Positions 46,951-55,879 of a stretch of 64,000 bases of DNA are shown here, in pieces; the first letter of the stretch is position 1, and each line of letters begins with the position of its first letter. The stretch spans positions 62,001-126,000 of the forward strand of contig JAGAFR010000034.1 in NCBI GenBank assembly GCA_017612555.1, in the 5' to 3' direction. This DNA is from Lachnospiraceae bacterium (GTDB lineage Bacteria; Bacillota; Clostridia; Lachnospirales; Lachnospiraceae). The notes under the pieces were generated by a model, which did no database searches, had not been told where the DNA came from, and saw nothing but the letters and a program-made list of their open reading frames with translations. The translations under genes and the position numbers were made by a program.

Positions 46951-47694
46951 ATGTTTGATGCAAAAAGAACAGCAGACGAGTGTGTCAGATGGATAAGGGA
47001 TTTTTTCGAGGAGAACGGCAAAGACTGTAATGCCGTCCTTGGGATATCCGGAGGGAAGGATTCGTCGGTTGCTGCAGCCCTTTGCGCTCGGGCGCTTGGG
47101 AAAGACCGCGTTATCGGAGTGATGATGCCTGACGGTGAGCAGGCTGATATAGATATGGCTCAGCTTCTGTGCAGTCATCTTGGGATCAGGAATTATACTG
47201 TCAATATAAAGGCAGCAACGGATGGACTGAAGTCGGCCATTCCTTTTGAACTGTCGGAGCAAAGCAGGACCAATCTTGCTCCGAGAGTAAGGATGGCAGT
47301 TGTCTATGCCGTATCCCAGAGTATGAACGGAAGAGTGGTCAATACGTGCAACCTGTCCGAAGACTGGGTCGGCTACGCGACGAGGTACGGAGACGGGGCA
47401 GGTGATTTTTCTCCGCTGTCACACCTGACGGTTCAGGAGGTCAAGGCTGTGGGAAGGCAGCTGGGGCTTCCGGATGTTCTTGTAGACAAGACACCGATAG
47501 ACGGACTGTGCGGCAAGACGGATGAAGATAATCTGGGGTTTACATATGCGGTCCTCGACAGATATATCAGGACCGGCCTGATCGACGATCCGGCAATAAA
47601 AGAGGTTATAGACAAAAAACACAGGAACAACGTGTTCAAGTTAAAGCTCATGCCATATTATGATCCCTGTATCGATATTAAGGCGGATGAATGA
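46951..47694 (+). CDS. nadE: NAD synthase, ammonia-dependent
   Basis: 247 residues. PP-loop ATPase motif [15 protein letters not shown], then [11 protein letters not shown], the NaAD-binding segment [20 protein letters not shown] and the C-terminal [18 protein letters not shown]. No glutaminase domain, so it uses ammonia. It amidates nicotinate adenine dinucleotide to NAD. It overlaps ispF by 4 bases (ATGA), indicating coupled translation. Confidence 0.94.
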   Translation: MFDAKRTADECVRWIRDFFEENGKDCNAVLGISGGKDSSVAAALCARALGKDRVIGVMMPDGEQADIDMAQLLCSHLGIRNYTVNIKAATDGLKSAIPFELSEQSRTNLAPRVRMAVVYAVSQSMNGRVVNTCNLSEDWVGYATRYGDGAGDFSPLSHLTVQEVKAVGRQLGLPDVLVDKTPIDGLCGKTDEDNLGFTYAVLDRYIRTGLIDDPAIKEVIDKKHRNNVFKLKLMPYYDPCIDIKADE

Positions 47695-48320
47695 TCATGC
47701 GAGTAGGAACGGGTTATGACGTGCATCGCCTGGGGCGGGACAGAGACCTTATCCTGGGTGGTGTCAGAATTCCATATGAGTTCGGCCTTATAGGGCATTC
47801 CGATGCGGATGTGCTGGTTCATGCGATAATGGATGCGCTCCTTGGGGCTGCGGCACTCGGAGATATAGGTAAACACTTCCCCGATACGGATGAAAAGTAT
47901 AAAGGCATTTCATCACTTAAGCTCCTTTCGCATGTGGGAGATCTTCTTGCGGAGCGTCACTGGATCATTGAGAATATAGATGCGACCATAATAGCCCAGA
48001 AGCCCAAGATGCGACCGTACATAGAAGAGATGATAAAAAACATCGCGCAGATTCTCGGGATCGAGACTTCGCAGGTCAATGTAAAGGCTACAACGGAGGA
48101 GGGGCTGAGCTTTACCGGAAGATGTGAAGGTATTAGTTCTCAGGCTGTATGTCTTCTGTCAAGCGTTGATGAACTTGACAGTACGGTGATCGCGACAGAT
48201 GTACTGCCGAATTCGGGAAGGTCCTGTTCCTCATGTCCGGGATGTGGGGCATTTCCGGTAAAGGAACCTTCGGGCAGTAAAGATAAAAAGAAAACGAAAA
48301 AGAAAAAGAAGAAAAAATGA
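47691..48320 (+). CDS. ispF: 2-C-methyl-D-erythritol 2,4-cyclodiphosphate synthase with unusual C-terminal tail
   Basis: 209 residues, against about 160 for the family. Catalytic core: [10 protein letters not shown] with the zinc Asp and His, [30 protein letters not shown] and [12 protein letters not shown]. From about residue 161 an extra tail follows, with a Cys-rich segment (CSSCPGCG) and a final run of lysines (14 of the last 16 residues are Lys). The core makes the cyclic intermediate of the MEP isoprenoid pathway. The tail does not match any IspF fusion I know and has no stop between core and tail. ATG 47697 is an alternative start. Confidence 0.93.
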   Translation: MIMRVGTGYDVHRLGRDRDLILGGVRIPYEFGLIGHSDADVLVHAIMDALLGAAALGDIGKHFPDTDEKYKGISSLKLLSHVGDLLAERHWIIENIDATIIAQKPKMRPYIEEMIKNIAQILGIETSQVNVKATTEEGLSFTGRCEGISSQAVCLLSSVDELDSTVIATDVLPNSGRSCSSCPGCGAFPVKEPSGSKDKKKTKKKKKKK

Positions 48321-48334
48321 TCGTGAGGTAGATG

Positions 48335-49756
48335 ATGAAGCTATATAATTCCCTTACAAAAAGGGTAGAAGAATTTGTACCCAATGAAGAAGGAAAGGTC
48401 AAGATGTACACTTGCGGTCCTACAGTGTACCATTTTGCTCATATCGGGAACCTGCGGAGTTACCTGATGGAGGATGTGCTTGAAAAGCTTTTGAGGTATT
48501 CGGGATATGATGTCACCCGGGTCATGAACATAACCGATGTAGGACACCTGTCCTCCGATGCCGATACGGGCGAAGACAAGATGCTTAAGGGCGCAAAGCG
48601 TGAACATAAGACCGTAATGGAGATAGCAAAGTACTACACCGATGCGTTCTTTGCGGATTGTGCAAAACTTAACATCAAGACTCCTGATGTCGTGGAGCCT
48701 GCAACGAACTGTATCCCTGAATTCATACATATGATCGAGGTGCTGCTTGAGAAGGGATACGCATATAAAGCCGGAGAAAACGTATACTTTGACACATCAA
48801 AGCTTGACAACTACTATGTGTTCGGAAATCAGAACGAAGAAGAACTAATGGTGGGAGTAAGGGACGATGTGACCGAGGATGAGAACAAACGCAACAAGAA
48901 TGATTTTGTCCTCTGGTTCACCAAATCGAAGTTTGAAGATCAGGCTCTTAAATGGGACAGTCCGTGGGGTGTCGGATATCCGGGATGGCATATAGAATGC
49001 TCCTGCATCAGCATGAAGCATCTTGGTGAATACATGGACATTCACTGCGGCGGCGTAGACAATATGTTTCCGCACCATACGAACGAGATAGCGCAGTCTG
49101 AATCATATATCGGCCACAAGTGGTGTAATTACTGGTTCCACGTTCATCACTTAAATGATGAGACCGGTAAGATGAGCAAGTCAAAAGGTGAGTTTCTTAC
49201 GGTTTCACTGCTTGAGCAGAAAGGGTACGACCCGATCGTGTATCGTCTCTTTGCGCTCCAGAGTCACTACCGCAAGCCGCTTGTGTTCTCGTATGAGGCG
49301 CTTGATCAGTCTGTACAGACGTACAAGAAGTTAAAGAACAGGATATCATCCATAGAGGACGGAGGCGATGTTGACGCATCTGCCGTAAAGGACTGGCACG
49401 ATAAGTTCGCGGAAGTCGTAGGTAATGATGTTAATACCGCCATGGGTCTTACGCTTGTATATGATGTGTTAAAAGCCGACCTGAGCGGTGCGACAAAACG
49501 CGCTGTAATAGCTGATTTTGATCAGGTGCTCGGTTTAAGACTCCTTGATCCTGTTACGGCGGATGAGCATCTTACGGATGCATCGGCTGATACGGATCCG
49601 GAACTTGCGGCACATGTGGAAGCAAAAATAGCGGAGCGCGCTGCAGCCAAAAAGGAGAAGAACTTTGCGCTTGCGGATGAGATAAGAGCACAGCTTTTGG
49701 AAGAAGGGATCGTGCTCACCGATACAAGGGAAGGAACCAAGTGGGAGAAGAAATGA
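48335..49756 (+). CDS. cysS: Cysteinyl-tRNA synthetase
   Basis: About 473 residues; ATG 48335 (or 48332) after GAGGTAG. Class I signatures: HIGH as FAHIGNLRSY, zinc-binding Cys in MYTCGPTVY and IECSCISMKHLGEYMDIHCGG, and KMSKS as GKMSKSKGEF. C-terminal helical bundle complete. It charges tRNA-Cys. It ends in an ATGA overlap with mrnC, the order found in many Firmicutes. Confidence 0.97.
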   Translation: MKLYNSLTKRVEEFVPNEEGKVKMYTCGPTVYHFAHIGNLRSYLMEDVLEKLLRYSGYDVTRVMNITDVGHLSSDADTGEDKMLKGAKREHKTVMEIAKYYTDAFFADCAKLNIKTPDVVEPATNCIPEFIHMIEVLLEKGYAYKAGENVYFDTSKLDNYYVFGNQNEEELMVGVRDDVTEDENKRNKNDFVLWFTKSKFEDQALKWDSPWGVGYPGWHIECSCISMKHLGEYMDIHCGGVDNMFPHHTNEIAQSESYIGHKWCNYWFHVHHLNDETGKMSKSKGEFLTVSLLEQKGYDPIVYRLFALQSHYRKPLVFSYEALDQSVQTYKKLKNRISSIEDGGDVDASAVKDWHDKFAEVVGNDVNTAMGLTLVYDVLKADLSGATKRAVIADFDQVLGLRLLDPVTADEHLTDASADTDPELAAHVEAKIAERAAAKKEKNFALADEIRAQLLEEGIVLTDTREGTKWEKK

Positions 49757-50181
49757 AAACTGACCTTCTTGATGCGATAAAAGGAAGGTTTGGGCATGAA
49801 GGAGCGGATCCCGGTCAGTATTCTCCCCTGACGCTTGCGTTCATCGGAGACAGTATATACGGAGCCATTGTAAAGACGGCAGTTGTTCTTGAAGGAAATT
49901 GTCCGGCCAATACGCTCGATCGCAAAGCGGTAAGATACATTAAGGCAGTCAGCCAGGCAAAGGGGGCTGACTATCTTATTGATAACGGGTTTTTATCGGA
50001 TGAAGAGATGTCGATATACAGACGCGGGAGAAATACGAAGTCACCTACAGTGGCAAAGAATGCTCCTGTCGGAGATTATCGTAAGGCAACAGGACTCGAA
50101 GCACTTATAGGGTATCTGTATCTGAAAGGTGATATGGGAAGGGTTATGGATATCATCGAGAAGGTCATGAGTGTAGTGTGA
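49753..50181 (+). CDS. mrnC: Mini-ribonuclease III
   Basis: About 142 residues from ATG 49753, which overlaps the cysS stop and follows GGGAGAAG. A lone RNase III catalytic domain without a dsRNA-binding domain: LTLAFIGDSIYGAIV with the catalytic Asp, RRGRNTKSPTVAKNA, and YRKATGLEALIGYLYL with the Glu-Ala metal region. Mini-III matures the 3' and 5' ends of 23S rRNA. Position after cysS matches Bacillus (formerly yazC). Confidence 0.93.
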   Translation: MKTDLLDAIKGRFGHEGADPGQYSPLTLAFIGDSIYGAIVKTAVVLEGNCPANTLDRKAVRYIKAVSQAKGADYLIDNGFLSDEEMSIYRRGRNTKSPTVAKNAPVGDYRKATGLEALIGYLYLKGDMGRVMDIIEKVMSVV

Positions 50182-50204
50182 TTTGTCATTCGGAGATCAG
50201 GACA

Positions 50205-50966
50205 ATGGGATACGAAGAGTTCACAATAGAAGGGCGTAATGCCGTCATAGAAGCACTTCGGTCGGGCAAACCGGTGGACAGGCTTTTCATACTCGATGGC
50301 AGCAATGACGGCCCGATATCCACGATAAAGCGTGAGGCAAGAAAGAATGATGTCCAGATCAAGTTCGTTGATAAGGACAGACTTGATAATATGAGCCGTA
50401 CCGGGCATCATCAGGGCGTCATCGCGAAGTGTGCCGCATATGAGTATGCCGAGGTTGACGATATACTGGCAAAAGCAAAGGAGAAGGGTGAGGATCCGTT
50501 TATCATCCTGCTTGACAATATCGAAGATCCGCATAACCTTGGGGCGATAATCAGAACAGCCAATCTTGCGGGAGCGCACGGAGTGATCATACCGAAGAAC
50601 AGAGCGGTCGGGCTGACCGCTACCGTCGCAAGGACAAGCGCCGGAGCTCTCAATTACACTCCGGTTGCAAAGGTCACTAATCTTGGAAGGACTATAGATG
50701 AACTGAAGGAGCAGGGGATATGGTTTGCCTGCGCGGATATGGACGGACAGCCTATGTATGATCAAAACCTGACCGGTCCCATAGGACTTGTTATCGGGAA
50801 CGAAGGTGAGGGAGTGAGCCGTCTTGTCAGGGAAAAATGTGACTACGTATGTTCCATCCCGATGAAAGGTGATATAGATTCGCTCAATGCATCGGTCGCA
50901 GCAGGCGTTCTGATGTACGAAGTGGTTAGGCAGAGACAGATAGGAGGGGCCCGGTTCACGAAGTGA
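50205..50966 (+). CDS. rlmB: 23S rRNA (guanosine-2'-O)-methyltransferase RlmB
   Basis: About 253 residues from ATG 50205 (a GTG at 50178 extends the frame but has no better site). N-terminal L30e-like substrate-binding domain (FTIEGRNAVIEALRSG), then the SPOUT knot: LLDNIEDPHNLGAIIRTA, GLVIGNEGEGVSRLVR, IPMKGDIDSLNASVAAGVL. It methylates G2251. The family normally stops near MYEVVRQR; here nine residues (QIGGARFTK) follow and are encoded by a partial copy of a palindromic repeat also found at 52573 and 58219. Confidence 0.94.
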   Translation: MGYEEFTIEGRNAVIEALRSGKPVDRLFILDGSNDGPISTIKREARKNDVQIKFVDKDRLDNMSRTGHHQGVIAKCAAYEYAEVDDILAKAKEKGEDPFIILLDNIEDPHNLGAIIRTANLAGAHGVIIPKNRAVGLTATVARTSAGALNYTPVAKVTNLGRTIDELKEQGIWFACADMDGQPMYDQNLTGPIGLVIGNEGEGVSRLVREKCDYVCSIPMKGDIDSLNASVAAGVLMYEVVRQRQIGGARFTK

Positions 50967-50972
50967 ATTGGG
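50937..50972 (+). repeat. Partial copy (C) of the dispersed palindromic repeat, forming the end of rlmB
   Basis: CAGATAGGAGGGGCCC at 50937-50952 is identical over 16 bases to 58223-58238. It is followed by a hairpin (TTCAC-GAA-GTGAA flanked by CCC and GGG) at the place where copy B has CCCAC-GCA-GTGGG. The closing arm of the outer stem is missing; the sigH start follows instead. The rlmB stop codon lies within the hairpin. Confidence 0.55.
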
Positions 50973-50978
50973 AAGATC

Positions 50979-51593
50979 ATGAATTACGACAATATTCCCG
51001 AGGAAGAACTCATATCTTTCCTTCGAGACGGGGACGAAAAGATAATCGAATACATCATAGAGAAGTACAAAGACCTTGTGCGAAAGAAAGCGGGCAGCAT
51101 GTTCATTCTCGGTGCCGATAAGGAGGATCTTATTCAGGAGGGGATGATCGGATTGTACAACGCGGTCCGTGACTATGATGCAGGAAGAGATGCAAGCTTC
51201 TATACTTTTGCCGATCTGTGCATATCCCGGCAGATGTATAAGGCTGTGGAGGCCGGAAACCGCAAAAAGCATTCCCCGCTCAATTCATATGTATCGATCT
51301 ACGATGATGAGAATGATAAGGATGAACGGGGTGAAGGGACGAGTATTCTCGAGAAGATCCTGTCGGAGACGGGACGCAGTCCGGAAGAGATGTTCATAGA
51401 TAAAGAGCAGACAGAGGATCTTGAACAGAGGATATATGACAGTCTCAGCGATTTTGAACGCAAAGTACTCAACCTTCGCCTTACAGGCCTTGAATACACA
51501 GATATAGCGAGGATACTCGGAAGGGATGCAAAATCAACGGATAATGCTCTTTCGCGTATCAAAGGAAAAGTGAGAAAGATACTGGAAGAATGA
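50979..51593 (+). CDS. sigH: RNA polymerase sigma factor, SigH-like
   Basis: 204 residues. Region 2 (LIQEGMIGLYNAVRDYD and FYTFADLCISRQMYKAVE) binds core enzyme and -10 DNA; region 4 (LSDFERKVLNLRLTG and YTDIARILGRDAKSTDNALS) is the -35 helix-turn-helix. Length and position after mrnC and rlmB match SigH (sigma-30) of Bacillus and Clostridia, which drives early stationary and sporulation genes. yacP, which usually lies between rlmB and sigH, is absent. The stop overlaps the fucosyltransferase start by 4 bases. Confidence 0.9.
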   Translation: MNYDNIPEEELISFLRDGDEKIIEYIIEKYKDLVRKKAGSMFILGADKEDLIQEGMIGLYNAVRDYDAGRDASFYTFADLCISRQMYKAVEAGNRKKHSPLNSYVSIYDDENDKDERGEGTSILEKILSETGRSPEEMFIDKEQTEDLEQRIYDSLSDFERKVLNLRLTGLEYTDIARILGRDAKSTDNALSRIKGKVRKILEE

Positions 51594-52570
51594 AAAAGAT
51601 CAGGATAGCGTTTACAGATTTCTGGGATGTATTTGATCCGAATGAAAACTTCATAATGGAAGCCCTGCGGAAGAATTTCGAAGTTGAGATATCGGAAAAG
51701 GATCCGCAGTTCGTATTCTGCTCGATATTCGGAAGAAGACACCTGAAATACGACTGTGCCAAGATCTATTATACCGGAGAGAATATTGACCCTGATTTTA
51801 ATCTTGTGGATTATGCACTTGGTTTTCCCGAGATCGATTATTATGACAGGTATTTAAGGCTCCCGCATTATCTGCTCTACCCGAGGGCATGTGATCTTGC
51901 TCTCTCGAAACCATCGATGTCCGATGAAGAACTCCTGAACAGGAAATTCTGCAATTACGTGATCAGTAATGCGATGTCTTCTCCGGAGCGTGGCATTATG
52001 ATCGGTAAACTTGAAAAATACAAGGCCCTTGCTTCAGGAGGCAGATACCACAATAACGTGGGAGGCCCGGTGGCGGACAAGATAGATTTTTCAAGGGGCT
52101 ACAAGTTCTCGATCGCTTTTGAGAACAGCGGATCGCGGGGCTATACGACCGAGAAGATAATGGAAAGCTTTGCGTCTCAAACCGTTCCGATCTACTGGGG
52201 GAACCCGGATATCGCGAAGGAGTTCAATCCGGACAGTTTTATAAACTGCCATGATTTTGCAAGCTTTGATGAGGTTGTGGACTTTGTAAAGAATATAGAC
52301 TCTGATGATGCGGCATATCTTAAGATGGTCAAAGCTCCGATAGTCACTGAAGGCTCGCTTGCCCATAGATGTTTTGAGGATGATTATCTGTCCGGTTTTT
52401 TGTACAGGATATGCTCGCAGGATCCGGCAGAAGCCATTCGAAGGAACAGGGTATATATAGGGAAGCATTATGAAGATGAGGCAAAGCTTCACGAAAAGAT
52501 AGACAGGGTTCTGAGGCTTCCGAGAAGGGCTGTAAGGGGGATGAAAAACAGAATAAAACGAGTAGAGTAG
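51590..52570 (+). CDS. Alpha-fucosyltransferase, family GT10
   Basis: 326 residues. The family GT10 core is clear: AFENSGSRGYTTEKIMESFA with the conserved Phe-Glu-Asn, Tyr-x-Thr-Glu-Lys, then TVPIYWGNPDIAKEFNP and SFINCHDF. The N-terminal acceptor-side domain has IYYTGENIDPDFN, and RLPHYLLYPRACDLAL follows. Enzymes of this family add L-fucose alpha-1,3 or alpha-1,4 to N-acetylglucosamine or glucose, making Lewis-type structures. GDP-fucose would come from gmd/fcl at 8973. It is coupled by ATGA overlap to sigH, an odd partner. The C-terminal basic stretch could associate with the membrane. Confidence 0.9.
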   Translation: MKKIRIAFTDFWDVFDPNENFIMEALRKNFEVEISEKDPQFVFCSIFGRRHLKYDCAKIYYTGENIDPDFNLVDYALGFPEIDYYDRYLRLPHYLLYPRACDLALSKPSMSDEELLNRKFCNYVISNAMSSPERGIMIGKLEKYKALASGGRYHNNVGGPVADKIDFSRGYKFSIAFENSGSRGYTTEKIMESFASQTVPIYWGNPDIAKEFNPDSFINCHDFASFDEVVDFVKNIDSDDAAYLKMVKAPIVTEGSLAHRCFEDDYLSGFLYRICSQDPAEAIRRNRVYIGKHYEDEAKLHEKIDRVLRLPRRAVRGMKNRIKRVE

Positions 52571-52572
52571 GA

Positions 52573-52625
52573 GGCTCGCGGTGTAGACAGGGTCCCACCG
52601 CAATGCGGGTCCCCCTATCTACATA
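52573..52625. repeat. Palindromic repeat, copy A
   Basis: A stem formed by GTAGACAGGG and CCCTATCTAC encloses a second hairpin with CCGCA/TGCGG. The reverse complement matches copy B at 58219-58272, including the flank CACCGCGAGCC beyond the stem. It lies between the fucosyltransferase stop and the 3' end of the convergent tRNA-Thr, with no T-run. Confidence 0.7.
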
Positions 52626-52698
52626 TGCTGACGTCGGGAATCGGACCCGAGACCTCCGCACTACCAATGCGGTGCGCTACCTACTGTGCCACGTCAGC
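52626..52698 (-). tRNA. tRNA-Thr (anticodon GGT)
   Basis: 73 bases. Acceptor GCTGACG pairs with CGTCAGC; anticodon stem CCGCA/TGCGG with loop TTGGTAG; T loop with GGTCCGATTCC. No CCA encoded. Confidence 0.95.
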
Positions 52699-52711
52699 AA
52701 AACCGTAACAG

Positions 52712-52741
52712 ATTCTATCACAATGATTTCGATTTTGTCAA
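52712..52741 (-). promoter_or_regulatory. Promoter for tRNA-Thr
   Basis: On the minus strand perfect TTGACA (52736-52741), 18-base spacer, TAGAAT (52712-52717), 13 bases before the tRNA. Confidence 0.7.
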
Positions 52742-52766
52742 TACAGACAAGACTATCCATATAGCT

Positions 52767-54143
52767 ATGAAAAGATTCATAGGTGACAGACAATTCTATA
52801 AGAGCGTATTTGCCATTGCGCTTCCGATCATGATACAGAACGGCATATCCAATTTTGTGAATATGCTCGATAATCTGATGGTCGGAAGGATCGGAACGGA
52901 GCAGCTCTCAGGCGTCTCCATAGTAAATGATCTCATGTTCGTATACCAGTTGTGCCTGTTCGGCGCAATAAGCGGAGCGGGGATATTCACGGCCCAGTAT
53001 TTCGGCCAGGGCAATACCCACGGAGTGAGAGAAACATTTCGTATAAAAGTCATGATATGCGGTATCATCATGCTTCTGGGACTCAGCGTGTTTGCACTGA
53101 AGGACAGATCCATCATTTCCTATTACCTTCATGAGGGTTCGGAAACAGGAGATCTTGCGGCAACCCTTGAATACGGGCATACATATATGATGCTGATGCT
53201 GGCCGGACTCCTGCCGCAGGCTGCCGAATTTGTATACTCGTCAACTCTTCGTGAGACAGGAGAGACCGTTGTACCGATGAGGGCAAGCCTTGCCGCTGTT
53301 TTTATCAATCTGGTGCTCAATTACATTCTTATATACGGAAAATTCGGTTTTCCGGTTCTCGGAGTTGCCGGGGCAGCGATAGCAACAGCAATATCGCGTA
53401 TCGTACAGGCACTGATAGTTGTTATTTGGACACACAGACACAGGGATCTCAAACCCTATATCATTGGAGCATATGAGACGTTCCGCGTATCGGCAGGCTT
53501 GGTGCGCAAGATCTGTGTTACCGGACTTCCCCTTGTTCTCAATGAGTTCCTGTGGTCTTTCGGTATAGTCCTTCAGAAGCAGAGTTATTCCACAAGGGGA
53601 CTTGCCGTTGTCGCAGGTCTTAACATCAATTCAACATTCTTTAACGTATTTGCGATATGCTTTATCGCGTTCGGGGATGCTGTAGCGATCATGGTAGGAC
53701 ATCTTCTTGGCGCCGGTAAGATGAAGGAAGCCAAGGAAACGGGCCTTAAGATCAATGTTTTCGTTACCTGCTCATGTATTGTAGTAGGTAGTATACTGTA
53801 CATGGTAGCCGGTTTTCTTCCGGAATTATATAATACGACCGCTGAGGTTAAAGGCCTGGCAAGTGATTTTCTTCGCATTACAGGTCTGATGATGCCTTTG
53901 TTCGGATTGTGTCACAGCCTTTATTTTACGATCAGGGCTGGAGGAAAGACTTTTATCACTTTCCTGTTTGACAGTGCGTTCCTGATGACGATAGGAGTGC
54001 CTCTTGCGTATGTTCTGACAAGATTTACGAGCATGGATATAGTCAGTATATATGCGATATGTGAGGGAACCGCACTTATCAAGGTATTTATCGGATTTGC
54101 CATATCCTCAAGCGGTGTATGGATGCAGAATATAGTAGAGTGA
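52767..54143 (+). CDS. MATE-family efflux transporter
   Basis: About 458 residues from ATG 52767; an open frame extends to 52686 but that part covers the tRNA-Thr promoter. Twelve membrane helices in two similar halves, starting FYKSVFAIALPIMIQNGISN with the conserved Pro and VNMLDNLMVGRIGTEQLSGV, and the second-half repeat VRKICVTGLPLVLNEFLWS. It exports organic cations or drugs with sodium or protons. No ribosome site precedes the ATG; TATCCA ends seven bases before it, so it may be another leaderless gene. Confidence 0.92.
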   Translation: MKRFIGDRQFYKSVFAIALPIMIQNGISNFVNMLDNLMVGRIGTEQLSGVSIVNDLMFVYQLCLFGAISGAGIFTAQYFGQGNTHGVRETFRIKVMICGIIMLLGLSVFALKDRSIISYYLHEGSETGDLAATLEYGHTYMMLMLAGLLPQAAEFVYSSTLRETGETVVPMRASLAAVFINLVLNYILIYGKFGFPVLGVAGAAIATAISRIVQALIVVIWTHRHRDLKPYIIGAYETFRVSAGLVRKICVTGLPLVLNEFLWSFGIVLQKQSYSTRGLAVVAGLNINSTFFNVFAICFIAFGDAVAIMVGHLLGAGKMKEAKETGLKINVFVTCSCIVVGSILYMVAGFLPELYNTTAEVKGLASDFLRITGLMMPLFGLCHSLYFTIRAGGKTFITFLFDSAFLMTIGVPLAYVLTRFTSMDIVSIYAICEGTALIKVFIGFAISSSGVWMQNIVE

Positions 54144-54160
54144 TCTGATCGGAGGATCAT

Positions 54161-55879
54161 ATGTTAGTTACGCTTTTGAACTGGGTATACATTTTCTTTA
54201 CATCATATATCGTAGGTTTTTTTGCCCTTCCGAGAATCGCAAAGTTGATCATTAAGGGCTGCACACCGGTATTTAACTGGTGCGACAGGGTTGTTGCGGG
54301 ACTTGTGATCGCCACTGTTTATGCCCAGATATTCAGCCTGTTTTCGGGGGTCGGAATGGCAGCAAATGCAGCGCTTGTTGTATTCTGTATAGGGGCGTTA
54401 TATGTCGACAGAAGTAAGATCAAAGAGGAAGTATTCTCGCGCACCCGTGCCGGTTCCGCAGCAGTGTTGCAGAGAACCGTTCGCATATTACTTGTGATAC
54501 TGGGACTGGCATTGTTCGTCCTGAACCTTATGCATACCGCCGAAAGTTCGTTTCATTACGATACGGGGCTCTACCATGCCCAGTCCATTCATTGGCTGGA
54601 AGACTATGGAGTTATCAAAGGATTAGGGCTTCTTCACGTCCGATTTGCATATAACAGCGCATATTTTCCGCTTTGCGCTCTGTACAGCATGCGAGATGTG
54701 ATGGGAGGACAGTCGCTTCACAGCATGAGCGGGTTCATATCCATGATATTGTGTATGTACTCGGTTTACGGATGGATAAAGAAATGCGATATCTGCAGCG
54801 GCTTCATAAGGATCGCACCGATCTTTTACTTTCTCATATGTCTTTTGGAGATCACATCTCCGGAATCCGATTTTGTCACTATTTTTCTGTTCATATGGCT
54901 GATGATCCGACTGGTCGAAGTAAATAACTGCGAAAATGAAGATAACAGACTTGCGGGACTGTGTCTTTTGGCCATAAGTTCATTTTCACTCGTGGGATTC
55001 AAGCTGTCAGCGGCGGTCTTTGCTCTTGTGACTGTCTGGCCGCTTGTTATGCTGATCAGAAAGAAGCTGTGGAAAAGCATTATACTGTGCGGAGCTCTTG
55101 CTGCTCTCATGGTGCTTCCGTATGTGGTCCGCAATGTGATCATATGCGGATGGCCGGTCTATCCCGTAGCTCATTTCGATCTGTTTGATGTTCCGTGGAA
55201 ATTTGCAAAGGAAACACTTGAGAGCGACGCCAACGAAATAGGTGAATGGGCGCGGCTCGTTCATACGGGAGGATCCGGGGACGGCTCGACGATCGAATGG
55301 CTGAAGTATTGGTGGGATGAACAGTTCCTGGCAACGAGGCTGTTCGTATCTTCTTTCCTGCTGTCGCTTCCCGTCATGATCATTACCTTATTTACCCGAT
55401 CCAAATGGTTTGTTAAGTATTTGATGATGGTTATGCTTGCATCGGTCGCATTTTATATGATAAAAGCTCCGCTTATCAGATACGGGTACGGTCCCGTTCT
55501 CGTATTTCCGCTTATGGTCATGGGATATGTACTGGAATCATCGGTAAGATCAAAGAAAATCGTCGGCATCATCATATCTGCCGCTGTATCGATAGTGATA
55601 CTCTTGCCGTCATTATACAGCACAAAGGAACTTGTAAAATTTGATTATGAAGAGTCGTGTGGACGGTTTTCCTACACAGATCATCTGGTGAAGCAGGTTG
55701 ATTATCCGATTGCCGATGTCAGGGAAGTTGACTGGTACGGGCAAAGAGTATACCTTCCGAATGAAGGAGATCAGTGCTGGTATTATGCTTTCCCATCTTC
55801 ACCGTATCATGAATGCTTTGATTATAATATGCCGGTATCCGATGATCTGGCGGACGGCGTCAAAAGAATTGATCAGTGA
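54161..55879 (+). CDS. Large polytopic membrane protein, unknown, GT-C-like (LIC_10190-like)
   Basis: 572 residues after GGAGG. About thirteen membrane helices. First large outer loop: SSFHYDTGLYHAQSIHWLEDYG, with an acidic residue and His as in GT-C catalytic loops, then LGLLHVRFAYNSAYFPLCAL. A later outer segment has GSTIEWLKYWWDEQFLATRL. It resembles membrane proteins named LIC_10190-like (from memory, tentative). Convergent with the next gene with a 7-base overlap and no terminator. Confidence 0.65.
   Translation: MLVTLLNWVYIFFTSYIVGFFALPRIAKLIIKGCTPVFNWCDRVVAGLVIATVYAQIFSLFSGVGMAANAALVVFCIGALYVDRSKIKEEVFSRTRAGSAAVLQRTVRILLVILGLALFVLNLMHTAESSFHYDTGLYHAQSIHWLEDYGVIKGLGLLHVRFAYNSAYFPLCALYSMRDVMGGQSLHSMSGFISMILCMYSVYGWIKKCDICSGFIRIAPIFYFLICLLEITSPESDFVTIFLFIWLMIRLVEVNNCENEDNRLAGLCLLAISSFSLVGFKLSAAVFALVTVWPLVMLIRKKLWKSIILCGALAALMVLPYVVRNVIICGWPVYPVAHFDLFDVPWKFAKETLESDANEIGEWARLVHTGGSGDGSTIEWLKYWWDEQFLATRLFVSSFLLSLPVMIITLFTRSKWFVKYLMMVMLASVAFYMIKAPLIRYGYGPVLVFPLMVMGYVLESSVRSKKIVGIIISAAVSIVILLPSLYSTKELVKFDYEESCGRFSYTDHLVKQVDYPIADVREVDWYGQRVYLPNEGDQCWYYAFPSSPYHECFDYNMPVSDDLADGVKRIDQ

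Noticed and set aside
52573-52625. Intrinsic terminator for the fucosyltransferase or tRNA-Thr
   Set aside because: There is a strong stem but no T-run on either strand, and the sequence matches a repeat elsewhere.
52686-52766. N-terminal extension of the MATE protein
   Set aside because: The extra residues are encoded by the tRNA-Thr upstream region and its promoter.
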